From: Porticoccaceae bacterium UBA4026
GTDB taxonomy: Bacteria; Pseudomonadota; Gammaproteobacteria; Pseudomonadales; Porticoccaceae
NCBI GenBank assembly: GCA_002382445.1
Contig: DGAQ01000073.1
Coordinates: 230,422-256,252 of the forward strand
DNA length: 25,831 nt
Direction: 5' to 3'
A program made the position numbers and the translations under genes. The notes beneath the pieces were generated by a model. That model was not told the DNA's origin, ran no database searches, and saw only the letters and a list, made by a program, of their open reading frames with translations. The stretch's first letter is position 1. Every line of letters starts with the position of its first letter. This document shows positions 7,658-15,360 of the stretch, piece by piece.

Positions 7658-9505
7658 TTACTCGTCAATAAAGCTACGCAGATGATCCGAGCGAGTGGGG
7701 TGACGCAGTTTACGTAAGGCCTTGGCTTCAATCTGACGAATTCGTTCTCTTGTCACATCAAATTGTTTGCCCACTTCCTCAAGAGTATGGTCGGTGTTCA
7801 TATCAATACCAAAACGCATCCGTAGTACCTTGGCTTCCCTCGCGGTCAGGCTACTTAGGACGTCACGGGTTGACTCTGTTAAGTTGTGCTTAGTCGCCTC
7901 ATCAATTGGCTGTGCGATGGTATTGTCTTCGATAAGATCGCCAATACTGGCATCTTCATCTTCACCTATAGGCGTCTCCATCGAAATAGGCTCTTTAGCG
8001 ATCTTCAAGACCTTACGGATCTTATCTTCCGGCATCCCCATGCGCTCAGCCAATTCCTCAGGAGAGGGCTCACGGCCCATTTCTTGAAGCATTTGCCGTG
8101 AAATACGATTGAGCTTGTTGATGGTTTCAATCATGTGAACGGGAATACGAATAGTACGCGCTTGGTCGGCGATTGATCGAGTAATAGCCTGCCGAATCCA
8201 CCAGGTGGCATAGGTCGAGAACTTATAACCACGACGGTACTCAAACTTGTCGACTGCTTTCATCAGACCGATATTGCCTTCTTGGATGAGATCCAAAAAT
8301 TGGAGGCCGCGATTAGTGTATTTTTTCGCAATGGAAATTACCAAGCGCAAGTTAGCTTCCACCATTTCTTTCTTGGCTCGACGAGACATAGCCTCACCAA
8401 TGGTAAGGCGACGATTGATGTCTTTAATCTGCAGAATTGAGAGTCCGCTGGCTTTCTCAACTTGCGCTAGCTTACGCTGTGACCGTAAAATTTCAACTTC
8501 TTGATCGGTAATACCTTCGGAGTAGTCAGCGTTGGTTTTTACTAAAGAGCCAGTCCATTTAAGGTTGGTTTCGTTACCCGGAAATGATTGTATGAACTCA
8601 CTTCGCGGCATTTTTGCGAAGCGAATACAGAGCTTCATAATATTGCGTTCTTCTTTACGAATTTTTTCAACCGCTACTCGGATCATGGTAACTAAAGGAT
8701 CAAACTGCTTAGGAGTAAGCTTTAAGTATTTGAACAACTCTGCTAACTCGAGCATTTGTTGAAGCGTCTCATCACTGGACCTGCCGGTTTTGGCAATTGA
8801 TGATTCGGCCTTGATCAGTTGCTTGCGAATATCTTCGAAGCGCTCTGTCGCCACTTCGGGATCTAAGCCGCCTTCGTGTTGTTCCTCTTCCTCCTCTTCC
8901 TCAATCTCCTCACCATTAGCAATTCTTTCTGCTTCAGCGGCCTCGGTTGCCTGTTGTTGAGCCAGAGCTGAGGGCACATGTTCCATCGGGTTAAGGTAAC
9001 CGCTGATAAGGTCGGTTAGCTTCTTCTCGCCAGAAACTACTATGTCCCACTGTGCAATCACAGCTGCAACGTTGGATGGCCACTCGGCAACAGCGGACAT
9101 TAGCTCTCGAGTGCCTTCCTCAATACGCTTAGCAATTTCAATTTCACCCTCGCGGGTCAATAGTTCAACTGAACCCATTTCACGCATATACATACGGACA
9201 GGATCCGTGGTGCGATGTTGTTCTGACTCAACTGAGGCTAAGGCAGCTGCGGCTTCGGCGGCGGCGACTTCATCCGGAGTGTTGTCACCAGAGATCATCA
9301 ATAAAGTCTCAGCATCGGGCGCAGTCTCATACACCGTAATGCCCATGTCGTTGATCATCTGGATGATATCTTCGACCTGTTCCGGATCGGCGATATCTTC
9401 TGGAAGGTGATCGTTAACTTCCGCGTAGGTGAGGTACCCCTGGTCACGGCCTTTAGCGATGAGATCTTTAATGCCGGATTGTTGCTTATCAGTGCTTTGA
9501 GTCAT
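7658..9505 (-). CDS. rpoD: RNA polymerase sigma-70 factor (housekeeping)
   Basis: This 615-residue protein is the primary sigma factor that directs RNA polymerase to -35/-10 promoters. Region 1.1 is residues 1-80 (GYLTYAEVNDHLPEDI), region 1.2 is DPVRMYMREMG at 101-111, then a nonconserved acidic stretch with a run of seven Glu (about 202-208). Region 2 is about 375-455, with RGLQFLDLIQEGNIGLMKAV and the -10 reading helix YATWWIRQAITR. Region 3 follows, and region 4 holds the -35 helix-turn-helix VTRERIRQIEAKALRKLRHP (584-603). E. coli RpoD has 613 residues. I chose ATG 9505, not the upstream ATG at 9547: AGGA lies seven bases before it, the N-terminus aligns with the family, and the predicted promoter lies so close that 9547 would be untranscribed. 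Last protein gene of the rpsU-yqeY-dnaG-rpoD operon. Confidence 0.97.
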   Translation of the reverse strand: MTQSTDKQQSGIKDLIAKGRDQGYLTYAEVNDHLPEDIADPEQVEDIIQMINDMGITVYETAPDAETLLMISGDNTPDEVAAAEAAAALASVESEQHRTTDPVRMYMREMGSVELLTREGEIEIAKRIEEGTRELMSAVAEWPSNVAAVIAQWDIVVSGEKKLTDLISGYLNPMEHVPSALAQQQATEAAEAERIANGEEIEEEEEEEQHEGGLDPEVATERFEDIRKQLIKAESSIAKTGRSSDETLQQMLELAELFKYLKLTPKQFDPLVTMIRVAVEKIRKEERNIMKLCIRFAKMPRSEFIQSFPGNETNLKWTGSLVKTNADYSEGITDQEVEILRSQRKLAQVEKASGLSILQIKDINRRLTIGEAMSRRAKKEMVEANLRLVISIAKKYTNRGLQFLDLIQEGNIGLMKAVDKFEYRRGYKFSTYATWWIRQAITRSIADQARTIRIPVHMIETINKLNRISRQMLQEMGREPSPEELAERMGMPEDKIRKVLKIAKEPISMETPIGEDEDASIGDLIEDNTIAQPIDEATKHNLTESTRDVLSSLTAREAKVLRMRFGIDMNTDHTLEEVGKQFDVTRERIRQIEAKALRKLRHPTRSDHLRSFIDE

Positions 9506-9546
9506 AGGGCAATCCTGCATAGTTGAGGGTTGAAAAATAGCGCGCA

Positions 9547-9581
9547 ATTATAGCGAATAAAAAGCACATTGTCCCTGACAA
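9547..9581 (-). promoter_or_regulatory. Candidate rpoD promoter with dyad over the -35 box
   Basis: On the minus strand, GGGACA (9570-9575) and a perfect TATAAT (9547-9552) are 17 bases apart, in the short gap between dnaG and rpoD. The predicted start lies about 35 bases before the rpoD ATG. A 13-bp dyad, TTGTC-CCT-GACAA (9569-9581), overlaps the -35 box and could be an operator. This would let rpoD be transcribed apart from the upstream operon promoter. Confidence 0.55.
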
Positions 9582-9617
9582 AATGTTGTTTATTCAGCTT
9601 ATTTCATATTTGTTAGT

Positions 9618-11573
9618 TTAGACTACAAGTCGTTGTTTTATCTTGTTTTTCAGTTCAACCGATTGAGAGTCGGTTGGCAGTTGTAGGTGTATTTTATGTA
9701 ACTGCTTAATTTCTCGTTCACCAAGCACTTTGAGCTCGAGTAGATATATTGCTTTATCTTGAATCGGAAGTGCTTCAAATGCGGTTTGGGTTACATGCTT
9801 AAGAGCATCACTAAACTCCTGATGATCGTCTCTGCCCGTGCCAACTGGAGGGTGGTAGAGCTCACTGGCGGCTAGGGACTGTAATATTTTTGTTTCAGTT
9901 TGGTTGCCATGAGTCCCTAGCCAATAGGCAAAAATATGGGACGGCTTGTAATGTGGATTTTTCTTGGCAACGTCGAGAACTCTAAGAAATAGTTGAGTAT
10001 CTTGGTCTGAGGACAAGCTTAAAAACTCAATATCTTCAACAGATTCGCCTAGAGCGGGGTGATTGAGCAGCAATGCGGTTAAAAACTTTATCGGCGAAAG
10101 ACGAATTTTCGAGGTTCTAGTGTGGTTGATAATAGGAAAGTCACCCACTTCTAAAGAGCGGTCAAATTCGGCGTAATCGTGTGCACCTTGCTGCGCAGCA
10201 GGGTCGTAAGAATCAGTAAGAACTTCTCTTGATGGGGCTTCTTTAGCTGCTGCGGCACGCTGTTGAGCTGTAATGTGGGTCGCTACATAATCTTTGAGAT
10301 TGTCTGCTGAGATCCCCGTTCTTCTAGAGAGTTCTTCAAGCATAAGTTGGCGAAAGACTCCCTGTGGGATTCGATTGATTTGCGGTGCGCAGATTTTACT
10401 CAATCGGGCCTTGCCGTCTGCTGTTGAAGCGTCGATACCCTCGCTGAGCTGTTCGAATAAAAATTCGGAAAGTGGTTGTGCCTTATTAATTCGTTCTTGA
10501 AATGCAGCAGTACCAAGGGCTCTAACCATCGTGTCGGGGTCTTCGCCGTCGGGTAAGAATAGAAATTTTGCCGAGACACCATCTCGCATCTCCGGAAGGG
10601 CGATCTCTAAAGATCGGGCCGCTGCTCGTCTACCCGCATTGTCGCCATCAAAGCAGAAAACTAGCTCAGAGGTATATCGAAATAATTTTTGCAAGTGATT
10701 CTCTGTCAGCGCCGTGCCTAGTGTGGCTACGGCATTTGCAATCCCGTATTGGGACAGAGCAATCACATCCATATAGCCCTCCACCATAATCAAATAGGGA
10801 ATTTCCTTCAGGGATTGACGAGCTTCGTACAAACCATAGAGTTCGCGGCCTTTATGGAATACGGGAGTCTCTGGGGAGTTGAGGTACTTTGGTGTACTCT
10901 CGTCTAACACCCGACCTCCAAAACCCAGAGTCCGACCTCGTTGATCGCGAATAGGAAACATAATGCGGTGACGAAATCGGTCATACTGCTTTTTCTCTCC
11001 CGGTTTGACGATAATCATGCCGGACTCGTCGAGTAGCTTTATTTTGTCAGTATCCGTGCCCGACGCTTTTAATAGGTTATCCCATCCTGGCGGGGCGTAT
11101 CCCACTCCGAATTGGGCTGCAATTTTCCCGCTCAGGCCTCGCCCTTTTAGATATTCGATCGCGGAACTTGCGGCCTTATGTGTTCTAAGCTGTTGACGAA
11201 AAAATTTATCTGACTCGCTTAACATTGAAAATAGATTATCCTTTTGTTTGACCGCTTGTTGATCAGGGGCCGCGGCCCGAGGAATATCCATGCCTGCGTT
11301 TTTAGCCAGCATTTCTACCGCCGGCAAGAAATCAAGTCGATCAAACTCCATGACAAAACCCAGAGCGTTGCCGCCAGCACCACAACCAAAACAGTAGTAA
11401 AACTGTTTGTCTTGAGCGACGGTAAAAGAGGGACTTTTTTCTTCATGAAAGGGGCAGCAGGCCTTATAGTTTTTGCCGGCTTTTTTCAGCTGAACGCGGC
11501 CGTTAACCACGTCGACAATGTCAATGCGATCGAGTAAATCATCAATAAAGGTTTGCGGTATTAGTCCAGCCAT
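9618..11573 (-). CDS. dnaG: DNA primase
   Basis: This 651-residue primase makes RNA primers for replication in partnership with the DnaB helicase. The N-terminal zinc-binding domain has CPFHEEKSPSF (Cys40, His43) and YYCFGCGAGGNA (Cys61, Cys64). The RNA polymerase core carries the Toprim motifs VEGYMDV (264-270, catalytic Glu265), FDGDNAGRRA (Asp309, Asp311) and PDGEDPD (341-347). The C-terminal 150 or so residues form the helicase-interaction domain, as expected divergent. The length is normal for gammaproteobacteria, slightly longer than E. coli (581). The start at ATG 11573 agrees with the family N-terminus (LIPQTFIDDLLDRIDIVDVV), although the ribosome site before it is weak. It lies between yqeY and rpoD in the macromolecular-synthesis operon. 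Confidence 0.97.
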   Translation of the reverse strand: MAGLIPQTFIDDLLDRIDIVDVVNGRVQLKKAGKNYKACCPFHEEKSPSFTVAQDKQFYYCFGCGAGGNALGFVMEFDRLDFLPAVEMLAKNAGMDIPRAAAPDQQAVKQKDNLFSMLSESDKFFRQQLRTHKAASSAIEYLKGRGLSGKIAAQFGVGYAPPGWDNLLKASGTDTDKIKLLDESGMIIVKPGEKKQYDRFRHRIMFPIRDQRGRTLGFGGRVLDESTPKYLNSPETPVFHKGRELYGLYEARQSLKEIPYLIMVEGYMDVIALSQYGIANAVATLGTALTENHLQKLFRYTSELVFCFDGDNAGRRAAARSLEIALPEMRDGVSAKFLFLPDGEDPDTMVRALGTAAFQERINKAQPLSEFLFEQLSEGIDASTADGKARLSKICAPQINRIPQGVFRQLMLEELSRRTGISADNLKDYVATHITAQQRAAAAKEAPSREVLTDSYDPAAQQGAHDYAEFDRSLEVGDFPIINHTRTSKIRLSPIKFLTALLLNHPALGESVEDIEFLSLSSDQDTQLFLRVLDVAKKNPHYKPSHIFAYWLGTHGNQTETKILQSLAASELYHPPVGTGRDDHQEFSDALKHVTQTAFEALPIQDKAIYLLELKVLGEREIKQLHKIHLQLPTDSQSVELKNKIKQRLVV

Positions 11574-11602
11574 CAGTCTTACACGTTATTGGTCATGTTA
11601 AG

Positions 11603-11625
11603 CACAGTGTAACGCCTTCACTGTG
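11603..11625 (-). promoter_or_regulatory. Inverted repeat in the yqeY-dnaG gap
   Basis: In the 66-base gap between yqeY and dnaG, CACAGTG (11603-11609) and CACTGTG (11619-11625) form a perfect 7-bp stem with a nine-base loop. No T-run follows on either strand. In E. coli an RNA processing site sits just before dnaG in the equivalent operon, so a processing or attenuation role is possible but unproven. Confidence 0.35.
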
Positions 11626-11639
11626 GAAAGAAACTGTGA

Positions 11640-12086
11640 TTAACCGTTTAAAGCTGTCTTGACGAGTCCACTGACAGTGCCGCCGTCGGCTCGCCCTTGG
11701 ATTTGAGGTTTTAGAATAGCCATGACCTTGCCCATGTCACGCATTGATTCGGCGCCAGTAGCGGTAACAGCCTCGGCAATCATGGTGCTTATTTCTTCCT
11801 GAGTAAGGGCAACCGGTAGGAATTCCTGAATAACCTTGATCTCGCTGATTTCGATATTCGCAAGTTCTTGACGACCAGCTGACTCGTATTGAGCGATAGA
11901 GTCCCGTCGTTGCTTGATCATCTTGTCAAGAATGACTATTAGCCTTTCGTCGCTGACCTCGATACGTTCGTCTACCTCAATTCGCTTGACATCTGCGAGC
12001 ATCAGTCTGATGGCACTTAGGCGTGGCTTGTCTTTTGAGCGCATAGCACTTTTCATTGCATCAGTGAGTTGCATTTTCATAGACAT
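11640..12086 (-). CDS. yqeY: GatB/YqeY domain protein
   Basis: This 148-residue protein belongs to the YqeY family, which resembles the tRNA-binding tail domain of the GatB amidotransferase subunit; its cellular function is not well defined. Family features are the N-terminal LTDAMKSAMRSKDKPRLSAIRLM helix, the middle Q-rich KQRRDSIAQYESAGRQELANIE, and the C-terminal MGKVMAILKPQIQGRADGGTVSGLVK. I chose ATG 12086, since GAGGT stands five bases before it and the length then equals the family norm; the frame is open further upstream to 12125 but that would add residues over a stretch next to the terminator. It lies between rpsU and dnaG, an arrangement common outside the enterics. Confidence 0.9.
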   Translation of the reverse strand: MSMKMQLTDAMKSAMRSKDKPRLSAIRLMLADVKRIEVDERIEVSDERLIVILDKMIKQRRDSIAQYESAGRQELANIEISEIKVIQEFLPVALTQEEISTMIAEAVTATGAESMRDMGKVMAILKPQIQGRADGGTVSGLVKTALNG

Positions 12087-12124
12087 GAGATACCTCGAGA
12101 TAAAAGTTATGAATTCCAGAAACA

Positions 12125-12146
12125 CAAAAAGCGCCCTACTGGCGCT
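12125..12146 (-). terminator. Intrinsic terminator between rpsU and yqeY
   Basis: On the minus strand AGCGCC (12141-12146) pairs with GGCGCT (12130-12135) around a five-base loop, and five T residues follow. It sits about 45 bases after the rpsU stop and inside the operon. It would lower expression of yqeY-dnaG-rpoD relative to rpsU, as the known terminator after rpsU does in E. coli. Confidence 0.85.
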
Positions 12147-12191
12147 CCTTGTTAATACTTTGCATCAAACATGCTGAAACCCGCTTGGAGC

Positions 12192-12407
12192 CTAGTACAG
12201 CCGAATAAACTTACGTGATTCTCGTGAAACCTGTTTTTGGTTTCGCTTCACCGCGGCCGCTGCTTTACGTTTGCGTACCCAGGTAGGCTTTTCGTAGAAC
12301 TCGCAGCTACGCACTTTAGCCAGAACACCAGCTTTTTCGCAAGAACGTTTAAAACGACGTAATGCTACGTCAAAGGGTTCGTTTTCTTTAATGCGCACAC
12401 TTGGCAT
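12192..12407 (-). CDS. rpsU: 30S ribosomal protein S21
   Basis: This 71-residue, highly basic protein is ribosomal protein S21, which binds the small subunit near the anti-Shine-Dalgarno end of 16S rRNA and helps initiation. MPSVRIKENEPFDVALRRFKRSCEKAGVL and the C-terminal RKRKAAAAVKR...SRKFIRLY match the gammaproteobacterial form over the whole length. It heads the minus-strand operon with its own candidate promoter, is divergent from tsaD, and is followed by an internal terminator. An AGGA ribosome site lies about ten bases before ATG 12407. Confidence 0.98.
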   Translation of the reverse strand: MPSVRIKENEPFDVALRRFKRSCEKAGVLAKVRSCEFYEKPTWVRKRKAAAAVKRNQKQVSRESRKFIRLY

Positions 12408-12480
12408 GTATTGTTAATCCTGTAGTGAAAATATCTTGTAAGAGAGGTCAACTCGAAACCAACCATTCAAGGGCGCGTAG

Positions 12481-12508
12481 TCTATACACTTAGCGTAGTT
12501 GATGCAAA
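12481..12508 (-). promoter_or_regulatory. Candidate promoter of the rpsU-yqeY-dnaG-rpoD operon
   Basis: On the minus strand, TTTGCA (12503-12508) and TATAGA (12481-12486) are 16 bases apart, about 70 bases before the rpsU start. Four of six bases fit the -35 consensus and five of six the -10. This lies in the divergent rpsU-tsaD spacer. Confidence 0.5.
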
Positions 12509-12600
12509 GGTTTTTGCCAGGGGTTTGCGCGTATTTTCGACCATAAAATAATAAGTTTTTAAATCTATGCTCAAGGGTTTAACTTTGAACCGAAAACTGT

Positions 12601-12609
12601 TGTTATAAT
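12601..12609 (+). promoter_or_regulatory. Candidate extended -10 promoter of tsaD
   Basis: TGTTATAAT is a perfect -10 box (12604-12609) with the TGn extension, about 40 bases before the tsaD ATG. There is no good -35 at 16-18 bases, which extended -10 promoters tolerate. Transcription would start near 12616. Confidence 0.6.
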
Positions 12610-12649
12610 TGCTCTTTTTAAACTAACTTTTACTGAGAGTCTGCCTTAA

Positions 12650-13693
12650 ATGCTTGTTCTAGGTATTGAAACGTCTTGCGACGAAACCGGTGTAGCAATC
12701 TATGATAGCGAAAGGGGTTTGCTCGCACATACACTGTATTCTCAAGTCAAACTCCATGCCGAATACGGTGGTGTGGTACCTGAGCTCGCCTCTCGCGACC
12801 ATGTGCGTAAAATTTTACCTTTGCTGGAGGATGTTTTCACTCAGGCCGGGGTGAATAAGAAGCAGTTGGATGGTATTGCCTATACTGCCGGTCCAGGGTT
12901 GTTGGGCGCCCTAATGGTGGGCGGTTCTATGGCGACAGCTTTTGGCTTTGCCTTAGATATTCCTGTGATTGGTGTGCATCATATGGAAGCTCATCTTTTG
13001 GCTCCAATGTTGGAAGAGAACCCCCCTGAATTCCCTTTTGTGGCGCTCCTGGTTTCCGGAGGGCATACCCAGTTAGTCTCGGTGGCCGCCCTGGGCGAAT
13101 ATGAACTGCTAGGTGAGTCTTTAGACGATGCAGCAGGAGAAGCCTTTGATAAAACAGCTAAGATGCTTGATCTTGATTATCCCGGCGGACCAGTGCTGGC
13201 TGCCATGGCTGATCAGGGAGAGATCGATCGATTTTCCTTTCCTCGGCCGATGACGGATCGCCCGGGCTTAGATTTCAGTTTTTCTGGGCTAAAAACGCAT
13301 ACCCGCAATCTTATTGAAAAGCACCGAGGTGAGGCTCTGTTGCCGGATGATCTGACAGTGCGAGATATTTGTGCCGGATTTCAAGAAGCGGTGGTTGATA
13401 CCTTGGTCATTAAGTGTCGTCGGGCGATGAGGCAAACCGAATTAAAAAGATTGGTCATTGCGGGTGGGGTGGCAGCTAATGCACGCCTAAGGCATAAGCT
13501 AGAGGTCGCCCTTGAGAAAGAGGGTGTCGAGGTGTTTTATGCGCGTCAGGAATTTTGTACTGATAATGGCGCTATGGTTGCTTACGCAGGTTGTCGGAGA
13601 CTATTGGCGGGAGAGCGCAATCCCCTAAGTATTTCAACGACGCCTAGATGGCCTCTTGATGAGTTATCTAGCATTAACAGCGCAAGCTTATAA
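12650..13693 (+). CDS. tsaD: tRNA t6A threonylcarbamoyltransferase
   Basis: This 347-residue Kae1/TsaD protein transfers the threonylcarbamoyl group to A37 of ANN-decoding tRNAs, together with TsaB and TsaE (tsaC makes the intermediate). The N-terminal GIETSCDETGVAIYD motif (5-19) is diagnostic; metal-binding His111 and His115 are present in HHMEAH (110-115), then VSGGHTQLV (135-143), the DDAAGEAFDKTAKML stretch, and the C-terminal IAGGVAANARLR and FCTDNGAMVAYAG. Start ATG 12650 agrees with the family start, although the ribosome site (GAGAG) is weak. It is divergent from rpsU, as is usual in gammaproteobacteria, and followed after 14 bases by folB, so tsaD-folB-folK is likely one transcript. 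Confidence 0.97.
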   Translation: MLVLGIETSCDETGVAIYDSERGLLAHTLYSQVKLHAEYGGVVPELASRDHVRKILPLLEDVFTQAGVNKKQLDGIAYTAGPGLLGALMVGGSMATAFGFALDIPVIGVHHMEAHLLAPMLEENPPEFPFVALLVSGGHTQLVSVAALGEYELLGESLDDAAGEAFDKTAKMLDLDYPGGPVLAAMADQGEIDRFSFPRPMTDRPGLDFSFSGLKTHTRNLIEKHRGEALLPDDLTVRDICAGFQEAVVDTLVIKCRRAMRQTELKRLVIAGGVAANARLRHKLEVALEKEGVEVFYARQEFCTDNGAMVAYAGCRRLLAGERNPLSISTTPRWPLDELSSINSASL

Positions 13694-13707
13694 CAGGAAG
13701 TTATTGG

Positions 13708-14064
13708 ATGGATATTGTCTATATAAGAGATTTACGTATCGAGACGATTATAGGGATCTATGATTGGGAGAGAGAGGTTAAGCAAACTATTAGCTTAGAT
13801 CTAGAGATGGCCCATAATATCTCGAAGGCGGCTGAGAGCGATGACATTCAGTATGCGCTTAATTATAAATCCATCGCCAAGCGTCTAATTAAATTTGTTG
13901 AGCAAAGTGAGTTTTTACTCGTTGAACGGATGGCTGAAGAGATTGCCTCGATTGTGCGGGATGAATTCTCGGTGCCCTGGTTAAAGTTGCGCCTGAGTAA
14001 ACCTGGTGCTTTGAGAGGCTCTCAAGATGTTGGCATTATTATTGAGCGAGGAGAACGCCACTAG
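13708..14064 (+). CDS. folB: Dihydroneopterin aldolase
   Basis: This 118-residue protein converts 7,8-dihydroneopterin to 6-hydroxymethyl-dihydropterin and glycolaldehyde in folate synthesis. Family features: DLRIETIIGIYDWEREVKQTISLDL (9-33), with the catalytic region YALNYKSIAKRLI, the LVERMAEEIA helix and the C-terminal LRLSKPGALRGSQDVGIIIER. The length is typical. ATG 13708 follows an AGGA ribosome site (13695-13698). Its stop overlaps the start of folK by one base, which places two successive steps of the same pathway together. Confidence 0.94.
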   Translation: MDIVYIRDLRIETIIGIYDWEREVKQTISLDLEMAHNISKAAESDDIQYALNYKSIAKRLIKFVEQSEFLLVERMAEEIASIVRDEFSVPWLKLRLSKPGALRGSQDVGIIIERGERH

Positions 14065-14573
14065 TGGCACTTATTTACCTGAGTCTAGGCAGTAATGTTG
14101 AACGCTATTTACGCATTACTGCAGCCTTGGATGCGCTTACTGAGCGCTTTGGTGAGTTAACGTTGTCTTCGGTTTATGAGAGTAATTCGGTTGGTTTTCA
14201 GGGCGACAATTTTTTAAATCTTGTCGCTGGTATTTATTCTGAGAGTTCATTGGGTGAGGTATCGATCATTCTTAAACAAATTGAGAACGACAATGGACGC
14301 GACCGCAGTGCTCCGCATTTTGGGCCGCGTAGTTTAGATATTGATATCTTGACCATGGATAATGTTAGTGGAGAGGTTGATGGCATCGAGCTACCTCGGG
14401 ATGAAGTGTTGAAGAACGCTTTCGTACTTTTACCCTTGGCAGAGATCGCACCTGACACTAACCATCCTATCACTGGCCAAAGTTATGCCGAACATTGGCA
14501 GTGCTATGATAAAAGCAAGCAAAAGCTATGGCCTGTGCCCTTTACTTGGCAGGGTAAAAACCTTACCGCTTAA
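14064..14573 (+). CDS. folK: 6-hydroxymethyl-dihydropterin pyrophosphokinase
   Basis: This 169-residue HPPK transfers pyrophosphate from ATP to 6-hydroxymethyl-dihydropterin, the step after FolB. It has LSLGSNVERYLR near the start, DRSAPHFGPRSLDIDIL (about 80-96, the HPPK signature with the two metal-binding Asp residues), and LPRDEVLKNAFVLLPLAEIAPD. The start is GTG 14064, overlapping the folB TAG by one base, with GAGGAG ten bases upstream (14048-14053). The C-terminal 20 or so residues extend beyond the core. It is convergent with the pteridine reductase gene, only 25 bases away, and I see no clear terminator between them. Confidence 0.94.
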   Translation: MALIYLSLGSNVERYLRITAALDALTERFGELTLSSVYESNSVGFQGDNFLNLVAGIYSESSLGEVSIILKQIENDNGRDRSAPHFGPRSLDIDILTMDNVSGEVDGIELPRDEVLKNAFVLLPLAEIAPDTNHPITGQSYAEHWQCYDKSKQKLWPVPFTWQGKNLTA

Positions 14574-14598
14574 AGCCTTTATTGACCTTTGGCAAGTC

Positions 14599-15345
14599 TC
14601 ATAAACTGTTTGAACTGCCGCCGTCTACCGCGATGGTTTGTCCTGTCATATAGGTCGCTTCCACCGCCAAGAAGTAGACCGTTTGCGCGATGTCGTCTTC
14701 GGTTCCTAATCTACCCATTGGCACTTTGCTCAACACTGAATCTTGCTTTACTGCGTCGTCCGATTCGTGCTCGGGCCAGAGTATGGCGCCCGGTGCCACG
14801 CTATTAATGCGAACTTCAGGTCCAAGTTCTTTGGCCAAAGCTTTGGTCATAGCTATGTTACCAGACTTGGCAATGGAATAAATAGGGTGGTTTGCTAGGG
14901 CCTGTCGAGCGTGCATGTCGGAAATGTTAACAATGCTGCCGCGGTTTTTGGTTAATATTTTTGCTAACTTTTGTGAAAGGAAAAACGGTCCTTTGAGGTT
15001 ACTGTTGATAAGGTCATTCCATTGATTTTCATCGCAATCATTAATGGGTGTCGGATAAAAGCTTGAGGCGTTGTTAACCAAGACATCCAATCGTCCTACA
15101 GATCTCACCAGATCGGCTATTTTATCGAGCCCCTCCATCTCATTGAGGTCACATTGCACCAACAGACAACTGTCCGCTCTTTGTTTATTTAACTCTCTAC
15201 AGAGCTTGTCAGCGTCCGAGGCAGAACGATTATAGTGAATAATTACCCGATAACCCTTAGCGTGAAATAGATTCGCTGTTACCGCGCCGATGCGTCGTGC
15301 TGCTCCGGTAATCAATATAACGGGCTGTTGGTCCTGTTCCTGCAT
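14599..15345 (-). CDS. Pteridine reductase-like SDR (FolM/PTR1 type)
   Basis: This 248-residue SDR has the TGAARRIG cofactor motif (13-20), with the Arg-Arg that marks the TGxxxRxG pteridine reductase group and indicates NADPH preference, NNAS (91-94), the SDMHAR segment (142-147) and the Tyr156/Lys160 catalytic pair (YSIAK). These points fit FolM/PTR1 enzymes that reduce dihydropterins such as dihydromonapterin or dihydrofolate. ATG 15345 has an AAGG ribosome site eight bases upstream. It lies 15 bases after cca, so it is likely co-transcribed with it, and faces folB-folK, which supports a pterin role. A general SDR with another substrate cannot be excluded. Confidence 0.82.
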   Translation of the reverse strand: MQEQDQQPVILITGAARRIGAVTANLFHAKGYRVIIHYNRSASDADKLCRELNKQRADSCLLVQCDLNEMEGLDKIADLVRSVGRLDVLVNNASSFYPTPINDCDENQWNDLINSNLKGPFFLSQKLAKILTKNRGSIVNISDMHARQALANHPIYSIAKSGNIAMTKALAKELGPEVRINSVAPGAILWPEHESDDAVKQDSVLSKVPMGRLGTEDDIAQTVYFLAVEATYMTGQTIAVDGGSSNSL

Positions 15346-15360
15346 GAGTTAAACCTTTGT

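Noticed and set aside
9042..9410. 122-codon plus-strand frame opposite rpoD
   Set aside because: It mirrors the rpoD region 1 coding sequence and has a low-complexity Ser/Ala composition; no promoter or ribosome site.
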